A model generated the notes under the pieces. That model ran no database searches and had not been told where the DNA came from. It saw only the letters and a list, made by a program, of their open reading frames with translations. Of a stretch of DNA of 64,000 nt, positions 54,492 to 61,714 are shown in pieces. The translations under genes and the position numbers were made by a program. This DNA comes from Janibacter limosus NBRC 16128 (GTDB taxonomy: Bacteria > Actinomycetota > Actinomycetes > Actinomycetales > Dermatophilaceae): the NCBI RefSeq assembly GCF_001570985.1, contig NZ_BCSS01000005.1:1-64000 (forward strand). Direction: 5' to 3'. Position 1 is the stretch's first letter. Every line of letters starts with the position of its first letter.

Positions 54492-57461
54492 ATGAGCAGC
54501 GCGAGTTGGCCGGATGACGAAGGGGGCGCTCCGCCGCCCCGGGACGAGGGTCCGCCCTCCCGACGTGTGCCCACGAGCAGGTTGGCCAAGACGGCGGCGA
54601 TCATCGCCGTCGTGCTGCTGCTGATCAGCCTCGCGGCGAGCCTGTGGACCGAGTCGCTGTGGTTCAGCGCCCTCGGCTACTCCGACATGTGGTGGTCGCG
54701 CCTGCGCACCCAGGTCATGCTCTTCATCGTCGGTGTGCTCCTCACCGCCCTCCCGATCGGCCTGAGTCTGTGGCTGGCCCACCGGACCCGGCCGATGAGC
54801 GTGCCGATGACGCCGGGGGAGCAGGCCCTGGCCCAGTACCGCAGCGCCATCGAGCCCTTCCGCAAGGCGACGGCGATCGCCCTTCCGTCCGTGCTCGGCA
54901 TCCTCGGCGGGCTGGCCGCTGCCGGTCAGTGGCAGACCTGGCTGCTGTGGCGCAACGGCACCTCGACCGGCGCCGCCGACGCGGAGTTCGGCCGCGACAT
55001 CGGCTACTACCTCTTCTCGCTCCCGTGGTGGAACTTCGTCGTCGGCTTCCTCACCGTCGCCGCCCTGGCGTCGCTGCTCGCGGCGCTCTTCGCCCACTAC
55101 GTCTACGGCGGCGTCGTCCCGCCCGGTCGCGGCCGCTCGACGCGGGCAGCCTTCCTCCACCTGGCGATCATCGGTGCCGTGCTGGCCATGCTGCGGGCCT
55201 GGAGCTATGTGCTGAGCGCGCACGCGCTGACCACGCAGGAAAACGAGGTCCTCACGGGCGTCGGCTACACCGGCGCCCACGCGATCGTGCCGACGAAGTA
55301 CATCCTCGCGGTGGCCGCGGCCATGTGCGCTGGCCTCTTCCTGGCATCCGTGCGCAGCCGCTCCTGGCGGCTGCCGACGATCGCGGTCGGCACCCTCGTC
55401 GTGCTCTCCGTCGTGGTCGGCTCGATCTACCCGGCGCTCGTGGAGACCTACAAGGTCTCGCCCTCGCGCAACTCGCTCGAGGAGCCGTACCTGCAGCGCA
55501 ACATCGACGCCACGCGCGCCGCCCACGGCGTGACCGGGGTCGACACCTCGAGCTATGACGCGGTCTCCGATGTCTCGTCGGGGCAGCTGCGCGAGGACGC
55601 CGCGTCCATCCCCGGCATCCGCCTGCTCGACCCCTCGGTCGTCAGCCCGACCTATCAGGAGCTGCAGGCCCAGCAGCCGTACTACACCTTCCAGGACGAC
55701 CTCGATGTCGACCGTTACGACATCGACGGCGACATGACCGATGTCGTCGGTGCGCGCGAGCTCGATCTGGACAAGGTGCCGAGCGACCGACGCGACTGGG
55801 TCAACGACCACACGGTGTACACCCACGGCTACGGCCTGGTCATGGCGCGTGGGACGCAGGCGCGCGCCGGCAACCCGCAGTGGCTCTCGCCGGAGAAGGA
55901 GATCGGCGAGTACGAGCCGCGGATCTACTTCGGCGAGGAGATGCGGCACTTCTCGATCGTCGGCCAGGGCGACACCGACACCCCGCGCGAGGTCGACCAG
56001 CCCGCCGGCGGCGAGGAATCGCGCTACACCTACGAGGGTGACGGCGGCGTCGCCATCGGGTCCAAGCTGCGCCAGACGGCGTACGCGCTGACGCACCGCG
56101 ACATGAAGTTCCTGCTGTCCGACGCCGTCGGGTCCGACTCACGGCTGCTCGAGCACCGCACACCCAAGGAGAGGGTCAAGCGGGTCGCCCCGTGGCTCAC
56201 CCTCGACGACGACGTCTACCCGACGATCGTCGACGGCCGGGTGCAGTGGGTCGTCGACGGCTACACGACCTCGCAGAACTACCCCTACAGCACCGCCTTC
56301 TCCATGTCGGGCGTGCAGTCGGGGCAGGTCTCCTCGGTGCAGACGCAGCAGGCCAGCGCGCTCGTCGGCGACCGGATCAACTACATGCGCAACTCGGTCA
56401 AGGCGACCGTCGACGCCTATGACGGCACGGTCAACCTCTACCGGTGGGACGAGAGCGACCCGATCGTCGCGTCCTGGGACAAGGCCTTCCCCGACCTGAT
56501 GAAGTCGAAGGCGGAGATCAGCGGCGACCTCATGTCCCACCTGCGCTACCCCGAGGACCTCTTCCGGATGCAGCGCGCCGTCCTCGCGGACTACCACGTG
56601 ACCTCGGCGAGCGACTTCCGCGCCGGCCAGGACCGCTGGCGGGTCCCGGACGACCCGTCGCGCGGGGACTCCGGTGTGGCGCAGCCGCCGTACTTCCTCT
56701 CGCTCGCGATGCCCGACCAGAAGGCACCCTCGTGGTCGCTGACGTCGACGTACATCCCGCGCGGCAGCCGCAATGTCATGGCCGGGTACCTCGCGGTCGA
56801 CGCGGACGCGGGGGCGGTCAAGGGCAAACCCGCATCCGACTACGGGCAGCTGCGCCTGCTGTCGGTGCCACGCAACACGACGGTCCCCGGCGTCGGGCAG
56901 GTGCAGAACGACATCGTCTCCTCCAACGCGACCTCGGGTGACGGCACTCAGACCCTCACCGACTACCTCAACAACGCCAACCGCGGTGGCTCGAAGGTCT
57001 CCTACGGCAACCAGATGGCGCTGCCCGTCGGGGAGGGCTTCCTCCACGTCGAGCCGATCTACCTCTCCTCGGCGTCCGGCACGAGCTATCCGCAGCTGCG
57101 GATCGTCATCGTCTCCTTCGGCGGCAAGATCGCCTGGGCACAGGACCTCGAGACGGCACTGGACGAGCTCTTCGGCGGTGACGCCGGTGTCGATGCCGAG
57201 GGCCAGCCCAAGGACGACTCGAAGGACGAGTCGAAGACGAAGCCCAAGGAGCCCAAGCAGCCGACCAACCTGACGGCCGACGAAAAGAAGGTCCGCTCGG
57301 CCATCGCCGGCATGCAGAAGGCGTACAAGGAGGGCCAGGACGCGCTGAAGAAGGGCGACTTCGCGGCCTATGACACGGCGCAGAAGGAGCTGAAGAAGCA
57401 GCTCGAGGAGGCCGTCAAGGCCCAGCCCGGTGGGGGCTCGGCGGACCTCGAGGGCAACTGA
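54492..57461 (+). CDS. UPF0182 family membrane protein
   Basis: 989 aa. About seven transmembrane helices fall within the first ~320 residues (TAAIIAVVLLLISLAASLW, VMLFIVGVLLTALPIGLSL, and others), followed by a large extracytoplasmic domain (PYLQRNIDATRAAHGV, YEPRIYFGEE, INYMRNSVKATVDAYDG). A ~110-residue Lys/Glu/Asp-rich tail includes a short coiled segment. Function unknown; counterpart of Rv3193c. ATG at 54492. Confidence 0.92.
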   Translation: MSSASWPDDEGGAPPPRDEGPPSRRVPTSRLAKTAAIIAVVLLLISLAASLWTESLWFSALGYSDMWWSRLRTQVMLFIVGVLLTALPIGLSLWLAHRTRPMSVPMTPGEQALAQYRSAIEPFRKATAIALPSVLGILGGLAAAGQWQTWLLWRNGTSTGAADAEFGRDIGYYLFSLPWWNFVVGFLTVAALASLLAALFAHYVYGGVVPPGRGRSTRAAFLHLAIIGAVLAMLRAWSYVLSAHALTTQENEVLTGVGYTGAHAIVPTKYILAVAAAMCAGLFLASVRSRSWRLPTIAVGTLVVLSVVVGSIYPALVETYKVSPSRNSLEEPYLQRNIDATRAAHGVTGVDTSSYDAVSDVSSGQLREDAASIPGIRLLDPSVVSPTYQELQAQQPYYTFQDDLDVDRYDIDGDMTDVVGARELDLDKVPSDRRDWVNDHTVYTHGYGLVMARGTQARAGNPQWLSPEKEIGEYEPRIYFGEEMRHFSIVGQGDTDTPREVDQPAGGEESRYTYEGDGGVAIGSKLRQTAYALTHRDMKFLLSDAVGSDSRLLEHRTPKERVKRVAPWLTLDDDVYPTIVDGRVQWVVDGYTTSQNYPYSTAFSMSGVQSGQVSSVQTQQASALVGDRINYMRNSVKATVDAYDGTVNLYRWDESDPIVASWDKAFPDLMKSKAEISGDLMSHLRYPEDLFRMQRAVLADYHVTSASDFRAGQDRWRVPDDPSRGDSGVAQPPYFLSLAMPDQKAPSWSLTSTYIPRGSRNVMAGYLAVDADAGAVKGKPASDYGQLRLLSVPRNTTVPGVGQVQNDIVSSNATSGDGTQTLTDYLNNANRGGSKVSYGNQMALPVGEGFLHVEPIYLSSASGTSYPQLRIVIVSFGGKIAWAQDLETALDELFGGDAGVDAEGQPKDDSKDESKTKPKEPKQPTNLTADEKKVRSAIAGMQKAYKEGQDALKKGDFAAYDTAQKELKKQLEEAVKAQPGGGSADLEGN

Positions 57462-57462
57462 T

Positions 57463-57491
57463 TTGGTCTGCTCCGTCCATTCACGTAGAGT
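57463..57491 (+). promoter_or_regulatory. Promoter of tRNA-fMet
   Basis: TTGGTC (57463-57468), 17-nt spacer, TAGAGT (57486-57491), placing the start about 10-14 nt before the mature tRNA. Confidence 0.65.
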
Positions 57492-57510
57492 TTGTCTTGC
57501 AAGGCAACGA

Positions 57511-57587
57511 CGCGGGGTGGAGCAGTTCGGTAGCTCGCCGGGCTCATAACCCGGAGGTCGCAGGTTCAAATCCTGCCCCCGCTACCA
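57511..57587 (+). tRNA. tRNA-fMet (CAT), initiator
   Basis: 77 nt including an encoded CCA. Anticodon CAT at 57545-57547. The acceptor end has a C1-T72 mismatch, and the anticodon stem has three G-C pairs (CCGGG/CCCGG). These two features mark the initiator rather than elongator Met or Ile2. T-arm GCAGG-TTCAAAT-CCTGC is intact. Confidence 0.97.
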
Positions 57588-57592
57588 CAGTC

Positions 57593-57623
57593 AAGAGGCC
57601 CGGACCATTGGTCCGGGCCTCTT
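57593..57623 (+). terminator. Terminator after tRNA-fMet
   Basis: AAGAGGCCCGGACCA (57593-57607) and exact complement (57609-57623) around a single T, then GTCG. Confidence 0.88.
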
Positions 57624-57669
57624 GTCGTGCTCTGGGCGGCGAAGGGAGTCACGGCGATAGCGTGGGCTC

Positions 57670-58290
57670 ATGACAGCCGATGACGTTGCGAACGCTTACG
57701 ATTCGCCGCACTTCGACGCTGAGGGCATGCTCGGCACTGTCGTGACGGACAGGGACCCGGACCGCGACCTGATCGAGCAGTGGGCCAAGCGGACCAACGG
57801 GGCGATCCTCGACGTCGGCTCGGGCACTGGCCGATGGGCAGGGCACCTGGCAGGACTCGGGAGCCACGTCGTGGGCCTCGAACCAGCGAGGAGACTCGTC
57901 GACCTCGCACGACAGGCTCACCCGGGTGTTGAGTTTCGTCGCGGGTCGCTGAGCGGTCTGCGCGACAGCGACGAGCGGTGGGCAGGGATCTTGGCCTGGT
58001 ACTCACTGATCCACATGGGACCGGACACATTGCCTGAGGCCCTCGCCATCCTCAGGCAGGTCATCGACGAGCACGGGTCGCTCTTGATGTCGTTCTTCTC
58101 CGGCCCCGACCTGGAGCCAATGGACCACCCCGTCGCGACGGCCCACCGCTGGCCCTTGCCGGAGATGGTGGATGCGCTGGAGCACGCGGGGTTCGAGGTT
58201 GCCGACACGCGCTGGGACCCCGGCTTCCCGCATGCGTACCTGCTGGCACGGCCGATCCCGGGATGGGCTCGGGGCGCGGCCACGGCCTGA
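57670..58290 (+). CDS. Class I SAM-dependent methyltransferase
   Basis: 206 aa. Motif [17 protein letters not shown] (residues 46-61), motif [16 protein letters not shown], and a later [13 protein letters not shown] strand. Substrate unknown. It converges on the Crp/Fnr gene, and its stop codon lies within the shared terminator hairpin. Confidence 0.88.
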   Translation: MTADDVANAYDSPHFDAEGMLGTVVTDRDPDRDLIEQWAKRTNGAILDVGSGTGRWAGHLAGLGSHVVGLEPARRLVDLARQAHPGVEFRRGSLSGLRDSDERWAGILAWYSLIHMGPDTLPEALAILRQVIDEHGSLLMSFFSGPDLEPMDHPVATAHRWPLPEMVDALEHAGFEVADTRWDPGFPHAYLLARPIPGWARGAATA

Positions 58291-58309
58291 CACGCTGTGT
58301 CAGGCCGTG
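58281..58309. terminator. Bidirectional terminator overlapping two stop codons
   Basis: CACGGCCTGACAC (58281-58293), loop GCT, GTGTCAGGCCGTG (58297-58309). The methyltransferase TGA (58288-58290) and the Crp/Fnr stop (58300-58302) both lie in the arms. Confidence 0.85.
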
Positions 58310-59091
58310 GTCGTCGCCTCATCCTGAAGTCTCTGGCGATCCCGGATGGCGGTCCACCGTCGGCCTGACTCGATGATGCCCTCCTTCTTCCATCGGCTCA
58401 TGACGCGAGAGACGGACTCCGGTGTGGAGCGGGCGAGTCCGGCCAGATCGGTGCGAGTCAGGGGCACCTCGAGCATGATGCCGTCGGGACCGCGGTCCTC
58501 GCCCAGCTTGTCGGCCAGCCGTAGCAGCGCTGTCGCGGTCCGCTGGCGAACGGTCTCGGTGACCTGCCCGCCAATGTCGGACTGGGCGCGGATCAGTCGG
58601 TCCGCAACATCGTCGAGGACCCGCAAACCCACCCGTGGCTGGGTGGCGAGCACGTGACGGAAGTCGGCTTGGCCGATGCGCAATGTGCACGTCCCGACGA
58701 GCGCGGAGGCGGACTGCTGGTGGTGTGGCTCGCCGGTGGAACTCATCGCGCCGAACAACTCACCGGGCACCAAGATGTCGGTGACGGTCTCGGTCCCGTC
58801 GGGCGTCACCTGGGACAGCTTCACCCGTCCCTCGGCGACCACGTAGAGGGATTCCGCTCGATCCCCGGCGTGGAAGATGTAGTCGTCCGCTGCCCAGGAG
58901 CTGGTCTGCATGCGACGGTCGATCCGGTCCAGCTCGTCCTCGCTGAGCCCGACGAAGTACGGCGCTCGGCCGAGCACGTACATCCGCACCGGTCTGGGGC
59001 ACCGGTGCGGGAGCGTGATCTCGCGAAGGGGGATCACGCGGCGCCCGTCGGCGACAGCCGTGGTCACGCGGTCGGACTCCTGGCCTGACAT
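58300..59091 (-). CDS. Crp/Fnr family transcriptional regulator
   Basis: 263 aa. A cyclic-nucleotide-binding-like beta-barrel (residues ~40-155, FHAGDRAESLYVVAEGRVKL, LVPGELFGAMS) and a C-terminal winged HTH (~190-250, VPLTRTDLAGLARSTPESVSRVMSRW-type). No FNR-like cysteine cluster is present. It is divergent from the metallochaperone/P-type ATPase pair and is the probable regulator of both. Confidence 0.9.
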   Translation of the reverse strand: MSGQESDRVTTAVADGRRVIPLREITLPHRCPRPVRMYVLGRAPYFVGLSEDELDRIDRRMQTSSWAADDYIFHAGDRAESLYVVAEGRVKLSQVTPDGTETVTDILVPGELFGAMSSTGEPHHQQSASALVGTCTLRIGQADFRHVLATQPRVGLRVLDDVADRLIRAQSDIGGQVTETVRQRTATALLRLADKLGEDRGPDGIMLEVPLTRTDLAGLARSTPESVSRVMSRWKKEGIIESGRRWTAIRDRQRLQDEATTTA

Positions 59092-59168
59092 GACAGCACC
59101 CTAGCCCGGCTGACCATGACCCCTGCTCGCACGCCGTGGCCCGTGGGCACACCACGTACGCGGTTGAT

Positions 59169-59233
59169 TGACGGCCGTCATGTTCGGGCGCGCAGAACCC
59201 CCATACGTTGAAGGTGTCGTCGAGGGAACACCT
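59169..59233. promoter_or_regulatory. Operator-like repeats between Crp/Fnr and metal-transport genes
   Basis: Perfect palindrome TGACGGCCGTCA (59169-59180) and an inverted repeat AGGTGT (59212-59217) with ACACCT (59228-59233), extended imperfectly by TTGA/CGAA flanks. The 170-bp gap should hold both promoters; TTGATTG at 59164-59170 resembles half a CRP/FNR site. Confidence 0.5.
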
Positions 59234-59261
59234 CGAAGTCACTGGAAAAGGAAGGTTCACC

Positions 59262-59501
59262 ATGACCGCCACGGCCTCAGCCACCACCCACACCGTCTTC
59301 CGCGCCGAGGGCTTCAGCTGCCCGTCCTGCGTGCCCAAGATCGAGAAGCAGGTGGGCCGCCTCGAAGGTGTCCAGGGCGTGAGCGTGAAGTTTGCCTCGG
59401 GACGCGTCGAGGTCGACCACGACGCCTCGGTCACCACCACCGACGAGATCGTCGCCGCCATCGGCAAGGCCGGCTACAAGGCCGCCCCCTCCGCATTCTG
59501 A
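59262..59501 (+). CDS. Heavy-metal-associated (HMA) domain metallochaperone
   Basis: 79 aa. Single ferredoxin-like HMA domain with metal site FSCPSC (Cys20, Cys23), preceded by a short Thr/Ala N-terminus. Similar in form to CopZ. It probably hands metal to the ATPase encoded 25 bp downstream, which has no HMA domain of its own. ATG at 59262 after GGAAGG. Confidence 0.9.
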   Translation: MTATASATTHTVFRAEGFSCPSCVPKIEKQVGRLEGVQGVSVKFASGRVEVDHDASVTTTDEIVAAIGKAGYKAAPSAF

Positions 59502-59526
59502 CCACGCTCTCTGAAAGGTCGTCACC

Positions 59527-61518
59527 ATGAATTCCCTGACCCGCTGGGTACGCGGTCCATGGACAAACCCGACGGCGTCGGGTCTGCTCATCGCCCTCGC
59601 CGCGATCTTCTCCTTCACCGAAGGCGTGAATCCGTTCTCGGACGGACACGCCGAGGGTGCCGGCGCCCTCCCCGCTGCACTGATCGCCTCGGACCTCCTC
59701 ATGGTCGCCGCAGCCGTGGTCGCCGGCACACCGATCCTCATCAAGGCCGTGCGGGCCCTGATGACCAAGATGATCGCCATCGACCTCTTGGTCTCGGTCG
59801 CCGCGATCGGCGCGGTGGTCATCGGTCAGTACTGGGAGGCCGCTGCGGTGACCTTCCTCTTCGCCATCGGCCATGCACTCGAGGCCCGGACCATGAAAAA
59901 GACCCGCTCCGCTCTCGCCGAGCTGGTCGCCGTCGCTCCCGACGTGGCCGTCGTGATGCGCGATGGGAAGCAGGTCGAGATCCCAGCAGCCGGGGTGGAG
60001 CCCGACGAGACCGTGCTGGTCAAGAACGGCGCCAAGGTCCCTGTCGACGGTGTCGTCATCGGTGGCACCGGCGCCCTGGACGAGTCCTCGATCACCGGCG
60101 AGTCCATCCCCGTCGAGAAGGGGGAGGGCGACGAGGTGTTCGCCGGCACCATCTCCGGTGGTGGCTTCCTCCAGGTGCGCGCCACCGGCACCGGCGCAGA
60201 CACCACTCTGGCGCGGATCATCCACCGGGTCGAGGAGGCACAGGATGCCAAGGCCGCGACCCAGACGTTCATGGAGAAGTTCTCCGCCTGGTACACGCCC
60301 GGCATCATCGTGCTCGCCCTGGTCGCGGGTCTGGTCACCGGCGACGCGGTGCTCGCGCTGACCCTGCTCGTGATCGGTTGCCCGGGAGCCCTGGTCGTCT
60401 CCATCCCCGTGGCGATCGTCGCGGGTATCGGCCGCGGCGCCAAGGACGGCATCCTGATCAAGGGCGGCGAGTACCTCGAGACGAGCGCACGGATCTCAGC
60501 CGTGGCCCTGGACAAGACCGGCACCCTCACCGAGGGCAAGCCCTACCTGACTGACGTCACCGTCCTGGACCCGGCCCTGGACCGATCCGACGTGCTGGGC
60601 TGGGCGGCTCGCGCCGAGGCCGGCTCCGAGCACCCGCTGGCCCGCCCGATCATCGACGCTGCAGAGGCCGAGGGGCTGCCTGTCCACGGTCTGCCGGAGA
60701 GGACCGAGCCGGTGGTCGGGATGGGTGTCATCGCGACTCTCGACGGCCAGCGTGTCTCCGTGGGCAACCTGCCGCTGCTCACGGTCGAGGGCATCGCCGA
60801 CGACAGTGGTGCCGCGACCGAGGTCGACCGGCTCGCCGGGCTCGGTCGGACGCCGATGGTGGTCACTCTCGACTCCCGTGTCATCGGTGTGGTCGCGGTC
60901 GCTGACCGGATCCGTTCCGACGCGCAGGAGATGATCGCCCGGCTGCACGATGCCGGCGTGCAAAAGGTCGTCATGCTGACCGGTGACACGCAGCGCGTCG
61001 CCGATGCGGTCGCCGCGCAGGTCGGCCTGGACGAGGTCCGAGCGCAGCTGCTGCCGGAGGACAAGCTCACGATGGTCGCGCAGTTGAAGGCCGACGGGTA
61101 CACCGTCGCGATGGTCGGCGACGGAGTGAATGATGCTCCCGCGCTGGCCACCGCCGACATCGGGGTGGCGATGGGTGCCGCGGGCACCGGGGTCGCCATC
61201 GAGACCGCCGACATCGCGCTGATGCAGGACGACCTGCTCAAGTTGCCGCAAGCGGTCGACCTCGCCCGCCGGACGGTGAACGTGATGCGCCAGAACATCG
61301 CGATCGCGCTCATCACGGTGGTGTTGCTCCTGGCGGGAGTCTTCGCCGGGGGAGTCACCATGGCCATCGGGATGTTGGTCCACGAAGCCTCTGTCCTGCT
61401 GGTCATCGTCAACGCGATGCGGCTGATGCGGCGCAACGAGGACCAGCACAGCGCAGGTCCTGCACCCGCCTCGGATGCCCGTGAGTTGCAGACCGCCGGC
61501 GCAGGTCCCTTGTCCTGA
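59527..61518 (+). CDS. Heavy metal translocating P-type ATPase with CPG motif
   Basis: 663 aa P1B-ATPase. Actuator ITGESIPVEKGE, phosphorylation site Asp329 in DKTGTLTEG, HP motif SEHPLARP and hinge MVGDGVNDAPAL. The transmembrane metal motif is IGCPGALVVSIP (Cys285), CPG instead of CPC, and the last helices read VHEASVLLVIVNAMRL rather than the usual Zn/Cd Asp motif. No N-terminal HMA domain; a separate chaperone gene precedes it. The transported metal cannot be assigned. A strong terminator follows. Confidence 0.9.
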   Translation: MNSLTRWVRGPWTNPTASGLLIALAAIFSFTEGVNPFSDGHAEGAGALPAALIASDLLMVAAAVVAGTPILIKAVRALMTKMIAIDLLVSVAAIGAVVIGQYWEAAAVTFLFAIGHALEARTMKKTRSALAELVAVAPDVAVVMRDGKQVEIPAAGVEPDETVLVKNGAKVPVDGVVIGGTGALDESSITGESIPVEKGEGDEVFAGTISGGGFLQVRATGTGADTTLARIIHRVEEAQDAKAATQTFMEKFSAWYTPGIIVLALVAGLVTGDAVLALTLLVIGCPGALVVSIPVAIVAGIGRGAKDGILIKGGEYLETSARISAVALDKTGTLTEGKPYLTDVTVLDPALDRSDVLGWAARAEAGSEHPLARPIIDAAEAEGLPVHGLPERTEPVVGMGVIATLDGQRVSVGNLPLLTVEGIADDSGAATEVDRLAGLGRTPMVVTLDSRVIGVVAVADRIRSDAQEMIARLHDAGVQKVVMLTGDTQRVADAVAAQVGLDEVRAQLLPEDKLTMVAQLKADGYTVAMVGDGVNDAPALATADIGVAMGAAGTGVAIETADIALMQDDLLKLPQAVDLARRTVNVMRQNIAIALITVVLLLAGVFAGGVTMAIGMLVHEASVLLVIVNAMRLMRRNEDQHSAGPAPASDARELQTAGAGPLS

Positions 61519-61536
61519 GCGCACCCGGAGGGTCTC

Positions 61537-61570
61537 GTGAGGCCCGAGCCCCCGTGGGCTCGGGCCTCAC
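61537..61570 (+). terminator. Strong terminator after the P-type ATPase
   Basis: 15-bp perfect arms GTGAGGCCCGAGCCC (61537-61551) and complement (61556-61570), loop CCGT. Confidence 0.9.
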
Positions 61571-61714
61571 CCATGCACTGGACCCTTCGCATGCCCGTCG
61601 ATCGGTCGTGATGGTGCGCTGGGGTGCTTGCAGGAGGCAGGGCTACGTGGCTGATCCCGGCGAAGGGCTGGCAGGCGCCCCCAAATGTTCATCTTGGCAG
61701 TCCATCCTTCGCCC

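Noticed and set aside
57511..57623. Integration site at the tRNA gene
   Set aside because: No integrase and no duplicated tRNA 3' end were seen downstream.
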